From assembly GCF_003671765.1 (NCBI RefSeq), contig NZ_QPIB01000011.1, positions 196,966 through 260,965 of the forward strand: a stretch of 64,000 nucleotides of DNA, in the 5' to 3' direction. The stretch is from Xenophilus sp. E41. GTDB taxonomy: Bacteria; Pseudomonadota; Gammaproteobacteria; Burkholderiales; Burkholderiaceae_C. Positions 37,043-46,079 of this stretch are shown piece after piece. Under the pieces are notes generated by a model. It did not search any database and was not told the origin of the DNA. It saw nothing but the letters and a program-made list of their open reading frames with translations. Numbering within the stretch: position 1 is the first letter of the stretch; every line of letters starts with the position of its first letter. The translations under genes were made by a program, and so were the position numbers.

Positions 37043-38098
37043 ATGACCGCAGCCATCGATTCCTCCCCACGCCTCACCTCGCTCTCTCACGGCGGCGGCT
37101 GCGGCTGCAAGATCGCGCCGGGCGTGCTGAGCGCATTGCTGGCCAAGAGCAGCCTGCCGCCCATGGTCTTTCCCGACCTGCTGGTGGGCACCGAGACGGC
37201 CGACGACGCCGCCGTCTACCGCATCAACGACCGCCAGGCCATCGTCGCGACCACCGACTTCTTCATGCCCATCGTGGACGACCCGCGCGACTTCGGCCGC
37301 ATCGCGGCGACCAACGCGCTGTCGGACCTGTACGCCATGGGCGCGCAGCCGCTGATGGCGCTGGCCATCGTGGGCATGCCGATCAACGTGCTGCCGCACG
37401 AGGTCATCGCGAAGATCCTCGAGGGCGGCGAGTCGGTGTGCCGCGAGGCCGGCATTCCGCTGGCGGGCGGGCACTCCATCGATTCGGTCGAGCCCATCTA
37501 CGGCCTGGTGGGCATCGGCATCGTCGAGATCGAGCACCTCAAGCGCAACGCCACCGCGCAGGCGGGCGACGTGCTGATCCTCGGCAAGCCTCTTGGGGTG
37601 GGCATCCTGTCGGCAGCGCTGAAGAAGGGCGAACTCGACGCCGAGGGCTACGCCGCCATGATCGAGGCGACGACCAAGCTCAACCGCCCCGGCACCGAAC
37701 TCGCGCGCCTGCCCGGCGTGCATGCGCTGACCGACGTCACCGGTTTCGGCCTGCTGGGCCACACGCTGGAACTCGCGCGCGGTGCCGGCCTGACGGCGCA
37801 CGTCGACGGCAAGGCCCTGCGCTGGCTGCCCGGCGTGCAGGCGCTGGCCGGGCGCGGCACCGTCACCGGCGCTTCGGGCCGCAACTGGGCGTCGTACGGG
37901 GCGGACGTGAAGGGGCTGGAGCACGATGCGGTGCTGCGTGCGCTGCTGACCGATCCGCAGACCTCGGGCGGCCTGCTCGTGGCCTGTGCGCCCGACGCCG
38001 CGGAGCGGGTGCTGGCGACCTTCGCGCAGCAAGGCTTCGGCGACGCGGCGGTGGTCGGGCGCATGGCGGCCGGTGCGCCGCAGGTCGTGGTCGACTGA
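37043..38098 (+). CDS. selD: Selenide, water dikinase (selenophosphate synthetase)
   Basis: A 351-residue AIR-synthase-fold enzyme that makes selenophosphate from selenide and ATP. The N-terminal loop SHGGGCGCK carries catalytic Cys20 and Lys23. Further marks are DDAAVYRIND, TTDFFMPIVDDP and TDPQTSGGLLVACA. It supplies selenium for tRNA-Sec charging and for MnmH, encoded convergently 76 bases away. It sits about 34 kb from selB/selC, at the end of a run of three unusual genes. Confidence 0.96.
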   Translation: MTAAIDSSPRLTSLSHGGGCGCKIAPGVLSALLAKSSLPPMVFPDLLVGTETADDAAVYRINDRQAIVATTDFFMPIVDDPRDFGRIAATNALSDLYAMGAQPLMALAIVGMPINVLPHEVIAKILEGGESVCREAGIPLAGGHSIDSVEPIYGLVGIGIVEIEHLKRNATAQAGDVLILGKPLGVGILSAALKKGELDAEGYAAMIEATTKLNRPGTELARLPGVHALTDVTGFGLLGHTLELARGAGLTAHVDGKALRWLPGVQALAGRGTVTGASGRNWASYGADVKGLEHDAVLRALLTDPQTSGGLLVACAPDAAERVLATFAQQGFGDAAVVGRMAAGAPQVVVD

Positions 38099-38107
38099 AG
38101 GCGCTGA

Positions 38108-38166
38108 AAGCCGATTTGCTATCTTTTTCGATAGCTGGCGGCGCCCGTCCCGCGGGCGTCGTGGCC
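38108..38166. repeat. Comamonadaceae-type short interspersed repeat (copy b)
   Basis: The core gctatctttttcgatagc is an inverted repeat between the convergent selD and mnmH genes. A second palindrome (gcccgtcccgcgggc) follows. It may act as a bidirectional terminator. Confidence 0.55.
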
Positions 38167-38174
38167 ACTTTTTT

Positions 38175-39239
38175 CTATGAAACGCCAGGGCTCGCAGCCG
38201 CCAGCACCCGCTGCGCCAGGCCGTCGAGCGCGGCCTCCGACAGGTCGTCGGCCGGCACCGCGAGCCGCTGTTCCCAGCGCCTGAAGTGCCTGGCCTGCGA
38301 GCGTTCGTAATGCGGGTCGTAGTGCAGCCGCATCAGCTCGTCGAAGAGGGCGCGCAGGTCGCCGGCCCGCGCCCAGTCCTGCCAGCGCTGCACGCTCGCC
38401 TTGCCCTGCGACTCCTTGAAATGCGCCATCAGCTGCGCCAGCGCCTCGCGGTCCTCGCCCAGGTCGGCGTAGTCGCGCAGCAGGTAGGCCAGGCGCGCCT
38501 CGGGCGTGGCCTGCACCTCGATGCACGGCGCCTCGCGCATGCGGTCGACCAGCTGCTGCGGCAGCGCGATGCGGCCGATGCGCGGGCTCTCGCCTTCGGT
38601 GAACACGGGGCGGTCGAGGTCGAAGCGCTCCAACTGCTGCGCGAGCAGCGTCTCGAAATGCTTCTGCGAGGGCTGCGGCACGCCGCGCAGCGCGCCCAGC
38701 AGCGAGCCGCGGTGCCGCGCCAGGCCCTCCAGGTCCAGCACCTGCGCGCCGCCCTCGGCCATGCGGTGCAGGAGCCGCGTCTTGGCGCTGCCGGTGGCGC
38801 CGCACAGCACCACCAGCGGCAAGGCCGGGCAGGCGTCGGCGATGCGTTCGATGACGTGGCGGCGCCAGCTCTTGTAGCCGCCGGCGAGCTGCTGCGCGTC
38901 CCAGCCGACCAGGCGCAGCCAGTTCACCATCGAGCCGCTGCGCAGGCCGCCGCGCCAGCAGTAGACCAGCGGCTTCCAGTGCGCGGGTCGGTCGGCGAAG
39001 CGCTCGCGCAGGTGGCGCGCGAGGTTGGCGGCCACCATCGCGCCGCCCACGCGCCGGGCCTCGAAGGCGCCGGTCTGCTTGTAGATCGTGCCGACGATGC
39101 GGCGCTCGTCGTCGTCGAGCACCGGGCAGTTGATGGCGCCCGGGATGTGGTCGAGCGCGAACTCCGACGGCGAGCGGGCGTCGATCAGGGTGTCGAAGGC
39201 CCCGATGTCGGCGACGCGGATCGGCTGGCGGTGGGTCAT
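38175..39239 (-). CDS. mnmH: tRNA 2-selenouridine synthase
   Basis: A 354-residue enzyme that replaces sulfur by selenium at the wobble 2-thiouridine of certain tRNAs, using selenophosphate. The N-terminal rhodanese domain has the catalytic Cys in LVYCWRGGLRSGSM. The C-terminal P-loop domain has LCGATGSAKT. The start at 39239 gives MTHRQPIRVADIG. It is convergent with selD and overlaps the next upstream gene by 4 bases. Confidence 0.95.
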   Translation of the reverse strand: MTHRQPIRVADIGAFDTLIDARSPSEFALDHIPGAINCPVLDDDERRIVGTIYKQTGAFEARRVGGAMVAANLARHLRERFADRPAHWKPLVYCWRGGLRSGSMVNWLRLVGWDAQQLAGGYKSWRRHVIERIADACPALPLVVLCGATGSAKTRLLHRMAEGGAQVLDLEGLARHRGSLLGALRGVPQPSQKHFETLLAQQLERFDLDRPVFTEGESPRIGRIALPQQLVDRMREAPCIEVQATPEARLAYLLRDYADLGEDREALAQLMAHFKESQGKASVQRWQDWARAGDLRALFDELMRLHYDPHYERSQARHFRRWEQRLAVPADDLSEAALDGLAQRVLAAASPGVS

Positions 39240-40384
39240 CGCGGTGCGGGGAAGAGAGCGGCACGCGCCGCGTCGGACGGCAGCACGCAGCCCACGTCGT
39301 GCGCGCAGCCCGGCACCACCGTGACCTGGCGTGCCTGCGCCGGCGCGAGCAGCGCGCGGTCGTAGGCCGCATAGGCCACGCCGCGCTGCAGGCGGTAGGG
39401 GCCCTGCAGCATGGCCGCGCAGGATTTGTCGAGGATGGGGTAGTAGGTGCCCTTGTCGGCGCTGCTGTCGAGCGCACCCTCGAGGTAGTGCACCTCGGCG
39501 GCGGCATAACGGGCGCGCGCCGGCGCCGCGTCGCGGCCGAGCGCCGCGGGCAGGCTGCCGGTGCCGTACTTCCATCGGTCGTGGCCGGGGCAGGCCGCGG
39601 CGTCGGGCGGCTGCAGCGCGAACTCGCAGCCGCCGGGGAACGCTGCGCCGCTGCCGCAGGCCGACCAGTCCACGGCCTGGCCGTCGCGCTGCGGCACCGG
39701 TCGCACCGGGTCGAAGTACAGCCAGCTGCCGGGGTCGGCGATCACGTAGCGCAGGCGCAGTCCGGCGGGCGGATCGGCCGCGAAGCCGACGCCGTGCTGC
39801 AGCATCTGCGCGCCGGCCGAGAAGCCCGCCAGCGTCACGGTCTTCAGGCTGGGCCAGCGGCGATGCAGCTCGGCGACCAGCGCATCGAGCGCGGCGAAGG
39901 CGCCGATCGGCCGGCCGCCGAGCGAGGGCGCCCCTTCCAGCCAGCCGCCGCAGGTCCACAGCGCGTCGCCGGGCTCGGCCACCGGCACGCCGCGCGTGCG
40001 GCAGCGGGCCGCGTCCGCTTCGCCGACCTGGAACAGCGGTGCGACGACCAGCGTGTCGCCAAGCCGGCCGGCCGCGCGCGCGGCGCGCAGACCGGCGTCG
40101 AAGCTGCGGTTGGCATCGCGCGGGTGGCCGTGCATCACGACCAGCGCCGTGGTCGGTGCCATGCCTGCTTCAGGGCTGCCCGTATCGCTGCGTGAAGCGT
40201 AGTAGTGCAGCCGGCCTGCGGCGCCGGGCAGGTCGAAGCCGATGAGGCAGGCGTCGGACGCGGCCGCTTCGCAGGGCTGTTCTGCGGCTGCGACCGTGTT
40301 TTGCGCGCCCGCGGCGGGGGCATGCAGCGCACCCAGCACGAGCGTCAGCGCAAGGGCCGCGCCGGCCAGCGGGCGCAGGTTCAC
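39236..40384 (-). CDS. Exported alpha/beta-hydrolase-like protein
   Basis: A 382-residue protein with a signal peptide (about 1-27, ending AAGAQ). The alpha/beta-hydrolase pattern is visible: oxyanion segment LVVMHGHPRDANRS, nucleophile elbow in LAGFSAGAQML, and a C-terminal His in VPGCAHDVGC. Eight or more cysteines suggest disulfides. The nearest familiar families are PHB-depolymerase/esterase-type, but the substrate is unknown. Its stop overlaps the mnmH start. Confidence 0.65.
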   Translation of the reverse strand: MNLRPLAGAALALTLVLGALHAPAAGAQNTVAAAEQPCEAAASDACLIGFDLPGAAGRLHYYASRSDTGSPEAGMAPTTALVVMHGHPRDANRSFDAGLRAARAAGRLGDTLVVAPLFQVGEADAARCRTRGVPVAEPGDALWTCGGWLEGAPSLGGRPIGAFAALDALVAELHRRWPSLKTVTLAGFSAGAQMLQHGVGFAADPPAGLRLRYVIADPGSWLYFDPVRPVPQRDGQAVDWSACGSGAAFPGGCEFALQPPDAAACPGHDRWKYGTGSLPAALGRDAAPARARYAAAEVHYLEGALDSSADKGTYYPILDKSCAAMLQGPYRLQRGVAYAAYDRALLAPAQARQVTVVPGCAHDVGCVLPSDAARAALFPAPR

Positions 40385-40743
40385 GCGAGCTTTTCCTTCA
40401 CGTAGCTGTCGCGGTCCATGTCGACGATCTCGACGCTCAGCTGCACCTCCAGCCCCGCCGGCCGCGGCACGGCGCCGCGCAGCACGGCCGCGATGCGCTG
40501 GGCCAGGTCGCGCTTGGCCTCGGGCGTGCGTCCGGCCATCAGGCGCAGCTGCGCATGCACGAAGGCGCGGCCCTCGGCCTGGTTGCCGATGCGGAAGGTG
40601 TCCTGCGCGAGCACGCGCGTCTTCAGGTCTGCCTCGTCGGTGATCGAGGGGCTGTCCGTCACGCTCCGGTTGAGGGCCGGCAGCAGCTCGGCCACGGGCA
40701 GCGGGCCCAGGTTGGCGGAATGTTCGATGACGAGATGGGGCAT
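40381..40743 (-). CDS. 5-carboxymethyl-2-hydroxymuconate isomerase family protein
   Basis: A 120-residue tautomerase-superfamily protein (CHMI/HpaF type). Pro2, the catalytic base after Met removal, is present in MPHLVIEHSANL. Length and the LMAGRTPEAKRDLAQRIAAVL stretch fit. CHMI acts in homoprotocatechuate degradation, but no other genes of that pathway are here. The stop overlaps the hydrolase start by 4 bases. Confidence 0.85.
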   Translation of the reverse strand: MPHLVIEHSANLGPLPVAELLPALNRSVTDSPSITDEADLKTRVLAQDTFRIGNQAEGRAFVHAQLRLMAGRTPEAKRDLAQRIAAVLRGAVPRPAGLEVQLSVEIVDMDRDSYVKEKLA

Positions 40744-40785
40744 GGTGGGATGTTCCGGATGAGTGGGTGGGGCGGACCGGCGCGC

Positions 40786-41163
40786 TCAGGGCGCATCGCC
40801 GCGCGGCGGCAGCTGGCCGGCGGCGCGCCGGTCTTCCTCCTGCGCCTGCTGCTCGGCCAGGCGCCGCTTCTCGCGGTCGGCGGCCGTGGGCTCGCGGAAG
40901 CGGATGTTGACGCCGCTGTGGTCGTCGCCGCCGCCGGCCGCGTCCACCGCCGCGCCGACGGCCTTGCCGGTCAGGCGCGCGGTGCCGATGGCGGCATCGG
41001 CGGCCAGGCCGACCGCGCCGGCGCCCACGCTCACGGCGGTGGCGCCCACGCTCACCGCAGCGCCCGCGACACTGGCGACGGCGCAGCCGTCGAGCAGCGG
41101 CACGGCTGCGAGCGTCAGCGTCAGGGCCAGCCCGGCACGTCGGTGCGGCCGGCCGGCGTTCAT
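40786..41163 (-). CDS. Small putative lipoprotein (hypothetical)
   Basis: A 125-residue protein. A lipobox-like segment VPLLDGCAVA suggests signal peptidase II cleavage before Cys27. An alanine-, valine- and glycine-rich segment (about 28-75) could be a helical hairpin. The C-terminal 50 residues are charged (REKRRLAEQQAQEEDRR). Function unknown. It overlaps the neighbouring lipoprotein gene by 4 bases. Confidence 0.6.
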   Translation of the reverse strand: MNAGRPHRRAGLALTLTLAAVPLLDGCAVASVAGAAVSVGATAVSVGAGAVGLAADAAIGTARLTGKAVGAAVDAAGGGDDHSGVNIRFREPTAADREKRRLAEQQAQEEDRRAAGQLPPRGDAP

Positions 41164-41402
41164 GGCGTGGCCTTGCGGGTGTCGGTGCCGGCGTCGGAAG
41201 CCGAGGGGTCGACCAGCCGGGGCGGCGGCAGCGCCTGCCAAGTGGCGCGCGGCGCGTTGACCGTGGGCAGCCCGATGCCGGTGCTCAGGCCCACCGCGGC
41301 GCCCTGGTTGTTGGCGGCCAGGCCCACGCCCAGCGACCCGCAGCCCGCCAGCGCCAGGGGCCATGCTGCCAGCGCAGCCAGACGTGCCGCCGTGCGCCGC
41401 AT
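41160..41402 (-). CDS. Small lipoprotein (hypothetical)
   Basis: An 80-residue protein with a clear lipobox LALAGC (Cys21) after a short basic N-terminus. The rest has no recognised domain. Its ATG overlaps the last base of the metG stop (TGATG), so it is coupled to metG. Function unknown. Confidence 0.6.
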   Translation of the reverse strand: MRRTAARLAALAAWPLALAGCGSLGVGLAANNQGAAVGLSTGIGLPTVNAPRATWQALPPPRLVDPSASDAGTDTRKATP

Positions 41403-43603
41403 CAGCGCACCCGCATCCCCGGCTGCGCGCCGGCAAAGGGTTCGAGCACGAAGATGCCCGGGTTCGCCTTCTCGTCGGCGTGGCTGGCGGCCAGCACCAT
41501 GCCTTCACTGAGGCCGAACTTCATCTTGCGCGGCGCGAGGTTGGCGACCATCACGGTGAGCTTGCCCACGAGCTGCTCGGGGCGGTAGGCCGAGGCGATG
41601 CCGCTGAAGACGTTGCGCGTCTTCGGCTGGCCGTCGTCGCTCTTCTCGCCGACGTCGAGCGTCAGGCGCAGCAGCTTGGTGGAGCCTTCGACGGCTTCGC
41701 AGGCGAGGATCTTCGCGATGCGCAGGTCGACCTTGGCGAAGTCGTCGATGCCGATGGTCTCGGCCAGCGCCTCGCCGCCCGGTGCGTCGGGGTCGACCGG
41801 CTTTGCTACGCTTTTTGTAGCTGCCTTCGCAGGCGTGGCGGGCGCTGCGGCTGTCTTTTCTTCTGAAGCTGCCGCCGGCGGCAGTTCGAAGAGCTGGTCC
41901 AGCAGCTTCGCGTCGACGCGCTGCATCAGGTGCTTGTACTCGCCGATGGCGTGGCCGGCAGGCAGGGCGGCCTCGGCGTCGGCCCACTGCAGCGGCGCGA
42001 TCTTGAGGAAGGCCTCGACGTTCTGCGCCAGGGCCGGCATCACCGGCTTGAGGTAGAGCGTGAGCAGGCGGAAGGCCTCGATGCACACGGTGCACACGTC
42101 GTGCAGGCGCGCCTCGGCGCCTTCCTTCTTGGCCAGTTCCCAGGGCTTGTTGGCGTCGACGTACTCGTTCACCTTGTCGGCCAGGGCCATGGTCTCGCGC
42201 ACGGCACGCGCGGTGTCGCGGGCGTCGTAGTGCTCGCGCAGCGCGGGCGCGGCGGCGCGCAGGGCCTCGAGCAGCGCCGCGCCGTCGGCGCCCGGCGTGC
42301 CGAGCTGGCCGCCGAAGCGCTTGCCGATGAAGCCGGCCGCGCGGCTCGCGATGTTGATGTACTTGCCCACCAGGTCGCTGTTGACGCGGGCGACGAAGTC
42401 CTCGGGGTTGAAGTCGATGTCCTCGTTCTTGCCGTTGAGCTTGGCCGCCAGGTAGTAGCGCAGCCACTCGGCGTTCAGGCCCAGGCTGAGGTACTTGAGC
42501 GGGTCCAGGCCGGTGCCGCGGCTCTTGCTCATCTTCTCGCCGTTGTTCACGGTGAGGAAGCCGTGCACGCAGATCCTGTCGGGCGTCTTGCGGCCGCTGA
42601 ACTTCAGCATCGCGGGCCAGAACAGCGTGTGGAAGGTGATGATGTCCTTGCCGATGAAGTGCACCTGCTCCAGCTCGGGCTGCGCCATGTAGCGCTCCAG
42701 GCTCATGCCGCTGGGCTCCGAGGTGTTGTCGTCGATGTCGACCTCGATGCAGGCCTTGTCGAGCAGGTTCTTGAGCGAGGCGAGGTAGCCCACCGGCGCA
42801 TCGAGCCAGACATAGAAGTACTTGCCCGGCGCGTCGGGGATCTCGATGCCGAAGTAGGGTGCGTCGCGGCTGATGTCCCAGTCGCCCAGGCCTTCGCTGG
42901 TCGTGCCGTCGGGGTTCGTGCGAACGCTGAACCATTCCTTCACCTTGCGCGCCACCTCGGGCTGCACGTGCTGGCCGTTCTGCGTCCACTCCTCGAGGAA
43001 GGCCACGCAGCGCGGGTCCGAGAGCTTGAAGAAGAAGTGCTCCGAGTTCTTCAGCACCGGCTTGGCGCCCGACAGGGCCGAATAGGGGTTGATCAGGTCG
43101 GTCGGCGCGTAGACCTTGCCGCACACCTCGCAGTTGTCGCCGTACTGGTCCTTGGCGTGGCAGTTGGGGCACTCGCCCTTGATGTAGCGGTCGGGCAGGA
43201 ACATGTTCTTCTCGGGGTCGAAGAACTGCTCGATGGTGCGCGTCTCGATCAGGCCGGCGGCCCTGAGGTCGAGGTAGATCTGCTTTGCGAGCTCGTGGTT
43301 CTCGGGCGAATCCGTCGAGCTCCAGTTGTCGAAGGCGATGTGGAAGCCGTCGAGATACGGCTTGCGGCCCGCGGCGATGTCGGCCACGAACTGCTGCGGC
43401 GTCTTGCCGGCCTTCTCGGCCGCGATCATGATCGGCGCGCCGTGCGCGTCGTCGGCGCCCACGAAGTTCACCTCGGCCCCGTTCATTCGCTGGAACCGCA
43501 CCCAGATGTCGGCCTGGATGTACTCCATGATGTGGCCGATGTGGAAGTTGCCGTTGGCGTACGGCAGGGCGGTGGTGACGAAGAGCTTGCGCGGTGCGGG
43601 CAT
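41402..43603 (-). CDS. metG: Methionyl-tRNA synthetase
   Basis: A 733-residue class I synthetase that charges tRNA-Met. The HIGH motif is in [14 protein letters not shown], zinc-knuckle cysteines in [18 protein letters not shown], and KMSKS in [11 protein letters not shown]. The C-terminal EMAP/Trbp111-type tRNA-binding domain begins near [12 protein letters not shown]. The start at 43603 gives [18 protein letters not shown]. An alanine- and lysine-rich linker (about 579-600) before that domain coincides with an interspersed repeat. Confidence 0.96.
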   Translation of the reverse strand: MPAPRKLFVTTALPYANGNFHIGHIMEYIQADIWVRFQRMNGAEVNFVGADDAHGAPIMIAAEKAGKTPQQFVADIAAGRKPYLDGFHIAFDNWSSTDSPENHELAKQIYLDLRAAGLIETRTIEQFFDPEKNMFLPDRYIKGECPNCHAKDQYGDNCEVCGKVYAPTDLINPYSALSGAKPVLKNSEHFFFKLSDPRCVAFLEEWTQNGQHVQPEVARKVKEWFSVRTNPDGTTSEGLGDWDISRDAPYFGIEIPDAPGKYFYVWLDAPVGYLASLKNLLDKACIEVDIDDNTSEPSGMSLERYMAQPELEQVHFIGKDIITFHTLFWPAMLKFSGRKTPDRICVHGFLTVNNGEKMSKSRGTGLDPLKYLSLGLNAEWLRYYLAAKLNGKNEDIDFNPEDFVARVNSDLVGKYINIASRAAGFIGKRFGGQLGTPGADGAALLEALRAAAPALREHYDARDTARAVRETMALADKVNEYVDANKPWELAKKEGAEARLHDVCTVCIEAFRLLTLYLKPVMPALAQNVEAFLKIAPLQWADAEAALPAGHAIGEYKHLMQRVDAKLLDQLFELPPAAASEEKTAAAPATPAKAATKSVAKPVDPDAPGGEALAETIGIDDFAKVDLRIAKILACEAVEGSTKLLRLTLDVGEKSDDGQPKTRNVFSGIASAYRPEQLVGKLTVMVANLAPRKMKFGLSEGMVLAASHADEKANPGIFVLEPFAGAQPGMRVR
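41800..41866. repeat. Comamonadaceae-type short interspersed repeat inside metG (copy c)
   Basis: The core gctttgctacgctttttgta followed by gctgcc resembles copies at 38108 and 57003. Read in the metG frame it gives an alanine- and lysine-rich linker ([14 protein letters not shown]) between the synthetase body and the tRNA-binding domain. Confidence 0.5.
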
Positions 43604-43800
43604 CGGGGGAGGCGCTGGATAGGCTGAGAGGGCGACGGCAGGCGCGCCGCGGGGAGGCCGACATTTTAGGTGGGGGCCGACGTGCGCACCGTCGTGGGGC
43701 GATGGTCCAGGTGGGCGGCCCGGGATTTGACGGCTGCCTGAAAGGTCCGCGGCGTATGCTGCGGGCCTCGTTCCCAGCCTCATTCCAGAGAGAACCGCAG

Positions 43801-44829
43801 ATGACCACCCGCATCCCTGCCACCCTGATCCCCGGCGACGGCATCGGCCCCGAGATCATGGACGCCACCCTGGCCGCGCTCGACGCCCTGGGCGCGCCCT
43901 TCGAGTGGGATTCCCAGATCGCCGGCCTCGGCGGCGTGAAGGCCGCCGGCGACCCGCTGCCCAAGGCCACGCTCGATTCGATCCGCAAGACGCGCCTGGC
44001 GCTCAAGGGCCCGCTGGAGACGCCCTCGGGAGGCGGCTACCGCAGCTCCAACGTGCGCCTGCGCGAGGAGTTCCAGCTCTTCGCCAACGTGCGCCCGGCG
44101 CGCACCATCATTCCCGGCGGCCGCTTCGACAACATCGACCTGCTGGTGGTGCGCGAGAACCTCGAGGGCCTGTACATCGGCCACGAGCACTACGTGCGCA
44201 TCGACGGCGACCCGCACGCCGTGGCCATGGCCACCGGCATCAACACCCGCCAGGGCTGCCACCGCATCCTCGACTACGCCTTCCAGGCCGCCATCTCGCA
44301 GGGCCGCAAGAAGGTCACGGTGGTGCACAAGGCGAACATCATGAAGGCGCTCACGGGCATCTTCCTGGAGACGGCCGAGCAGCTCTACGCCGAGAAGTAC
44401 CAGGGCAAGTTCCAGTTCGAGACCATGATCGTCGACGCCTGCGCGATGAAGCTGGTGCTCAACCCCTGGCAGTTCGACACCGTGGTCACGACCAACCTGT
44501 TCGGCGACATCCTGTCCGACCTGGTGGCCGGCCTGGTGGGCGGCCTGGGCATGGCGCCGGGCGCCAACATAGGCGCGGACGCGGCCATCTTCGAGGCCGT
44601 GCATGGCTCGGCGCCCGACATCGCGGGCAAGGGCATCGCCAACCCGATCGCGCTGATGCTGGCCGCGGCGCAGATGCTCGACCACGTGCAGCGCACCGAC
44701 CTCGCGCAGCGCCTGCGCACCGGCATCGACCAGACGCTGAACGTCGACAAGGTGCGCACCGGCGACCTGGGCGGCACGGCCAACACGGCGGCCTTCACGC
44801 AGGCGCTGGTCGCTCGGCTGAAGGGCTGA
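43801..44829 (+). CDS. NAD-type isocitrate dehydrogenase (isocitrate/isopropylmalate dehydrogenase family)
   Basis: A 342-residue beta-decarboxylating dehydrogenase. [11 protein letters not shown] opens the protein. The substrate loop [15 protein letters not shown] with S-x-N-x-x-LR favours isocitrate over isopropylmalate. [11 protein letters not shown] and [18 protein letters not shown] are catalytic and cofactor segments. It yields 2-oxoglutarate and CO2. The start at 43801 follows agagaaccgcag. Homoisocitrate or tartrate activity cannot be excluded. Confidence 0.83.
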   Translation: MTTRIPATLIPGDGIGPEIMDATLAALDALGAPFEWDSQIAGLGGVKAAGDPLPKATLDSIRKTRLALKGPLETPSGGGYRSSNVRLREEFQLFANVRPARTIIPGGRFDNIDLLVVRENLEGLYIGHEHYVRIDGDPHAVAMATGINTRQGCHRILDYAFQAAISQGRKKVTVVHKANIMKALTGIFLETAEQLYAEKYQGKFQFETMIVDACAMKLVLNPWQFDTVVTTNLFGDILSDLVAGLVGGLGMAPGANIGADAAIFEAVHGSAPDIAGKGIANPIALMLAAAQMLDHVQRTDLAQRLRTGIDQTLNVDKVRTGDLGGTANTAAFTQALVARLKG

Positions 44830-44834
44830 CGGCG

Positions 44835-45542
44835 TTGAGCGAGACGCCCGACGCAACGGCGCCCGCGGCCGCATCCGGCCCGGGCTGGACGCTCGATGCC
44901 GCCGAGACGCGCGTGCTCGGCGTGCTGATCGAAAAACAGCGCACGGTGCCCGACACCTATCCGCTGACGCTCAACAGCCTGGTGGCCGGCTGCAACCAGA
45001 AGACCAGCCGCCACCCGGTGCTCGAGCTGTCCGACGCGCAGGTGCAGGCCGCGCTCGAGGGGCTGCGCGCCCACGCGCTGGTGACCGAGTCGAGCGGCGG
45101 CCGCGCGATGCGTTACGGCCACAACGCCGACCGCGTGCTCAAGCTGCCTTCGCAATCGGTCATCCTGCTGGCGGTGCTGATGCTGCGCGGCCCGCAGACC
45201 GCGGGCGAGCTGCGCATCGCCAGCGACCGCATGCACAACTTCGCCGACATCTCCTCGGTGGAGGCCTTCCTCGACGAGCTGGCCGAGCGGCCGGCCGGCG
45301 CCCTGGTGGCCAAGCTGCCGCGGCTGCCCGGCGCGCGCGAGAGCCGCTGGATGCACCTGCTGGCCGGCCCGCCGTCCGAGGAACTGCTCGCCGCGGCGCC
45401 TGCCGCCACCGCGCGCCCCGAGCCCGCCGGCAGTGCGCTGCAGGAGCGGGTCACGCAGCTCGAAGCCGAGGTGGCCACGCTGCGCGCCACGCTCGAACGG
45501 GTGTGTACCGAACTGGGCATCGCGCCTGTCGATCCCGCATAG
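44835..45542 (+). CDS. YceH-family protein (DUF480)
   Basis: About 235 residues with the DUF480 winged-helix pair: ETRVLGVLIEKQRTVPDTYPLTLNSLVAGCNQKTSRHPV and LMLRGPQTAGELRIASDRMH. A C-terminal coiled coil (LQERVTQLEAEVATLRATLE) follows. TTG at 44835 is the likely start; no ATG lies before the conserved region. Function is poorly known. It follows the isocitrate dehydrogenase gene by 5 bases. Confidence 0.85.
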   Translation: MSETPDATAPAAASGPGWTLDAAETRVLGVLIEKQRTVPDTYPLTLNSLVAGCNQKTSRHPVLELSDAQVQAALEGLRAHALVTESSGGRAMRYGHNADRVLKLPSQSVILLAVLMLRGPQTAGELRIASDRMHNFADISSVEAFLDELAERPAGALVAKLPRLPGARESRWMHLLAGPPSEELLAAAPAATARPEPAGSALQERVTQLEAEVATLRATLERVCTELGIAPVDPA

Positions 45543-45613
45543 GCGCGACGGCCGAACGTGCTAGCGCGGCCGGCGCATTGGCAGCCGGGCGCCGCGGTGG
45601 CCCAATCCCGGCC

Positions 45614-46048
45614 ATGACCAAGCCCGCTGCCGTCTGTTTCTCGCTCGCCTGCGGCCATGCCGCCGAGGTGCCGACCGCCACCTGTTCGCGCTGCGGCAAG
45701 CCCATGCGCTCGGCCCGCCAGGTGGCCGTGCTCGGCGCGATCAGCCTCGTCATCGGGCTGCTGCTGGCTGTGGGCATGGCAGTGATCGCCTGGCGGCTCG
45801 CGCCCGGCATGCTGAACCCCGGCGTGCCCGACGCGGACGGCAGCCGCTTCACCGGCACCGCGGCGCAGGGCCGGCAGGCGCTGGTGCTCTTCGCATGCGT
45901 GGCGGCGGTCGGCGTCTTCAGCGCGCTCGGCGGGGGCTGGCAGCTGGCCACCGGCCGCCGCAGCCGGGCGCTGCTGGTGCTGATGCTGCTGGCGTTGGCG
46001 GTGCTGGCGTTGAACGTGTGGTGGACGTTGAAGCTCTTCCCGTCCTGA
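45614..46048 (+). CDS. Small membrane protein with N-terminal cysteine motif
   Basis: A 144-residue protein. The N-terminus has C8, C13, C24 and C27 (FSLACGHAAEVPTATCSRCG), a zinc-ribbon-like pattern. Hydrophobic segments at about 39-62, 88-107 and 119-138 are probably membrane helices. No family recognised. It is likely genuine because of codon bias and clear membrane segments. Confidence 0.6.
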   Translation: MTKPAAVCFSLACGHAAEVPTATCSRCGKPMRSARQVAVLGAISLVIGLLLAVGMAVIAWRLAPGMLNPGVPDADGSRFTGTAAQGRQALVLFACVAAVGVFSALGGGWQLATGRRSRALLVLMLLALAVLALNVWWTLKLFPS

Positions 46049-46079
46049 AGGGTTGCGCGATCGGCGGTAGATTCGGCCG

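Noticed and set aside
33778..38098. Selenoneine (sen) biosynthesis cluster because of the SelD homologue
   Set aside because: No EgtB-like ergothioneine-type enzyme and no selenosugar glycosyltransferase is present; SelD looks like the standard enzyme and mnmH is next to it.
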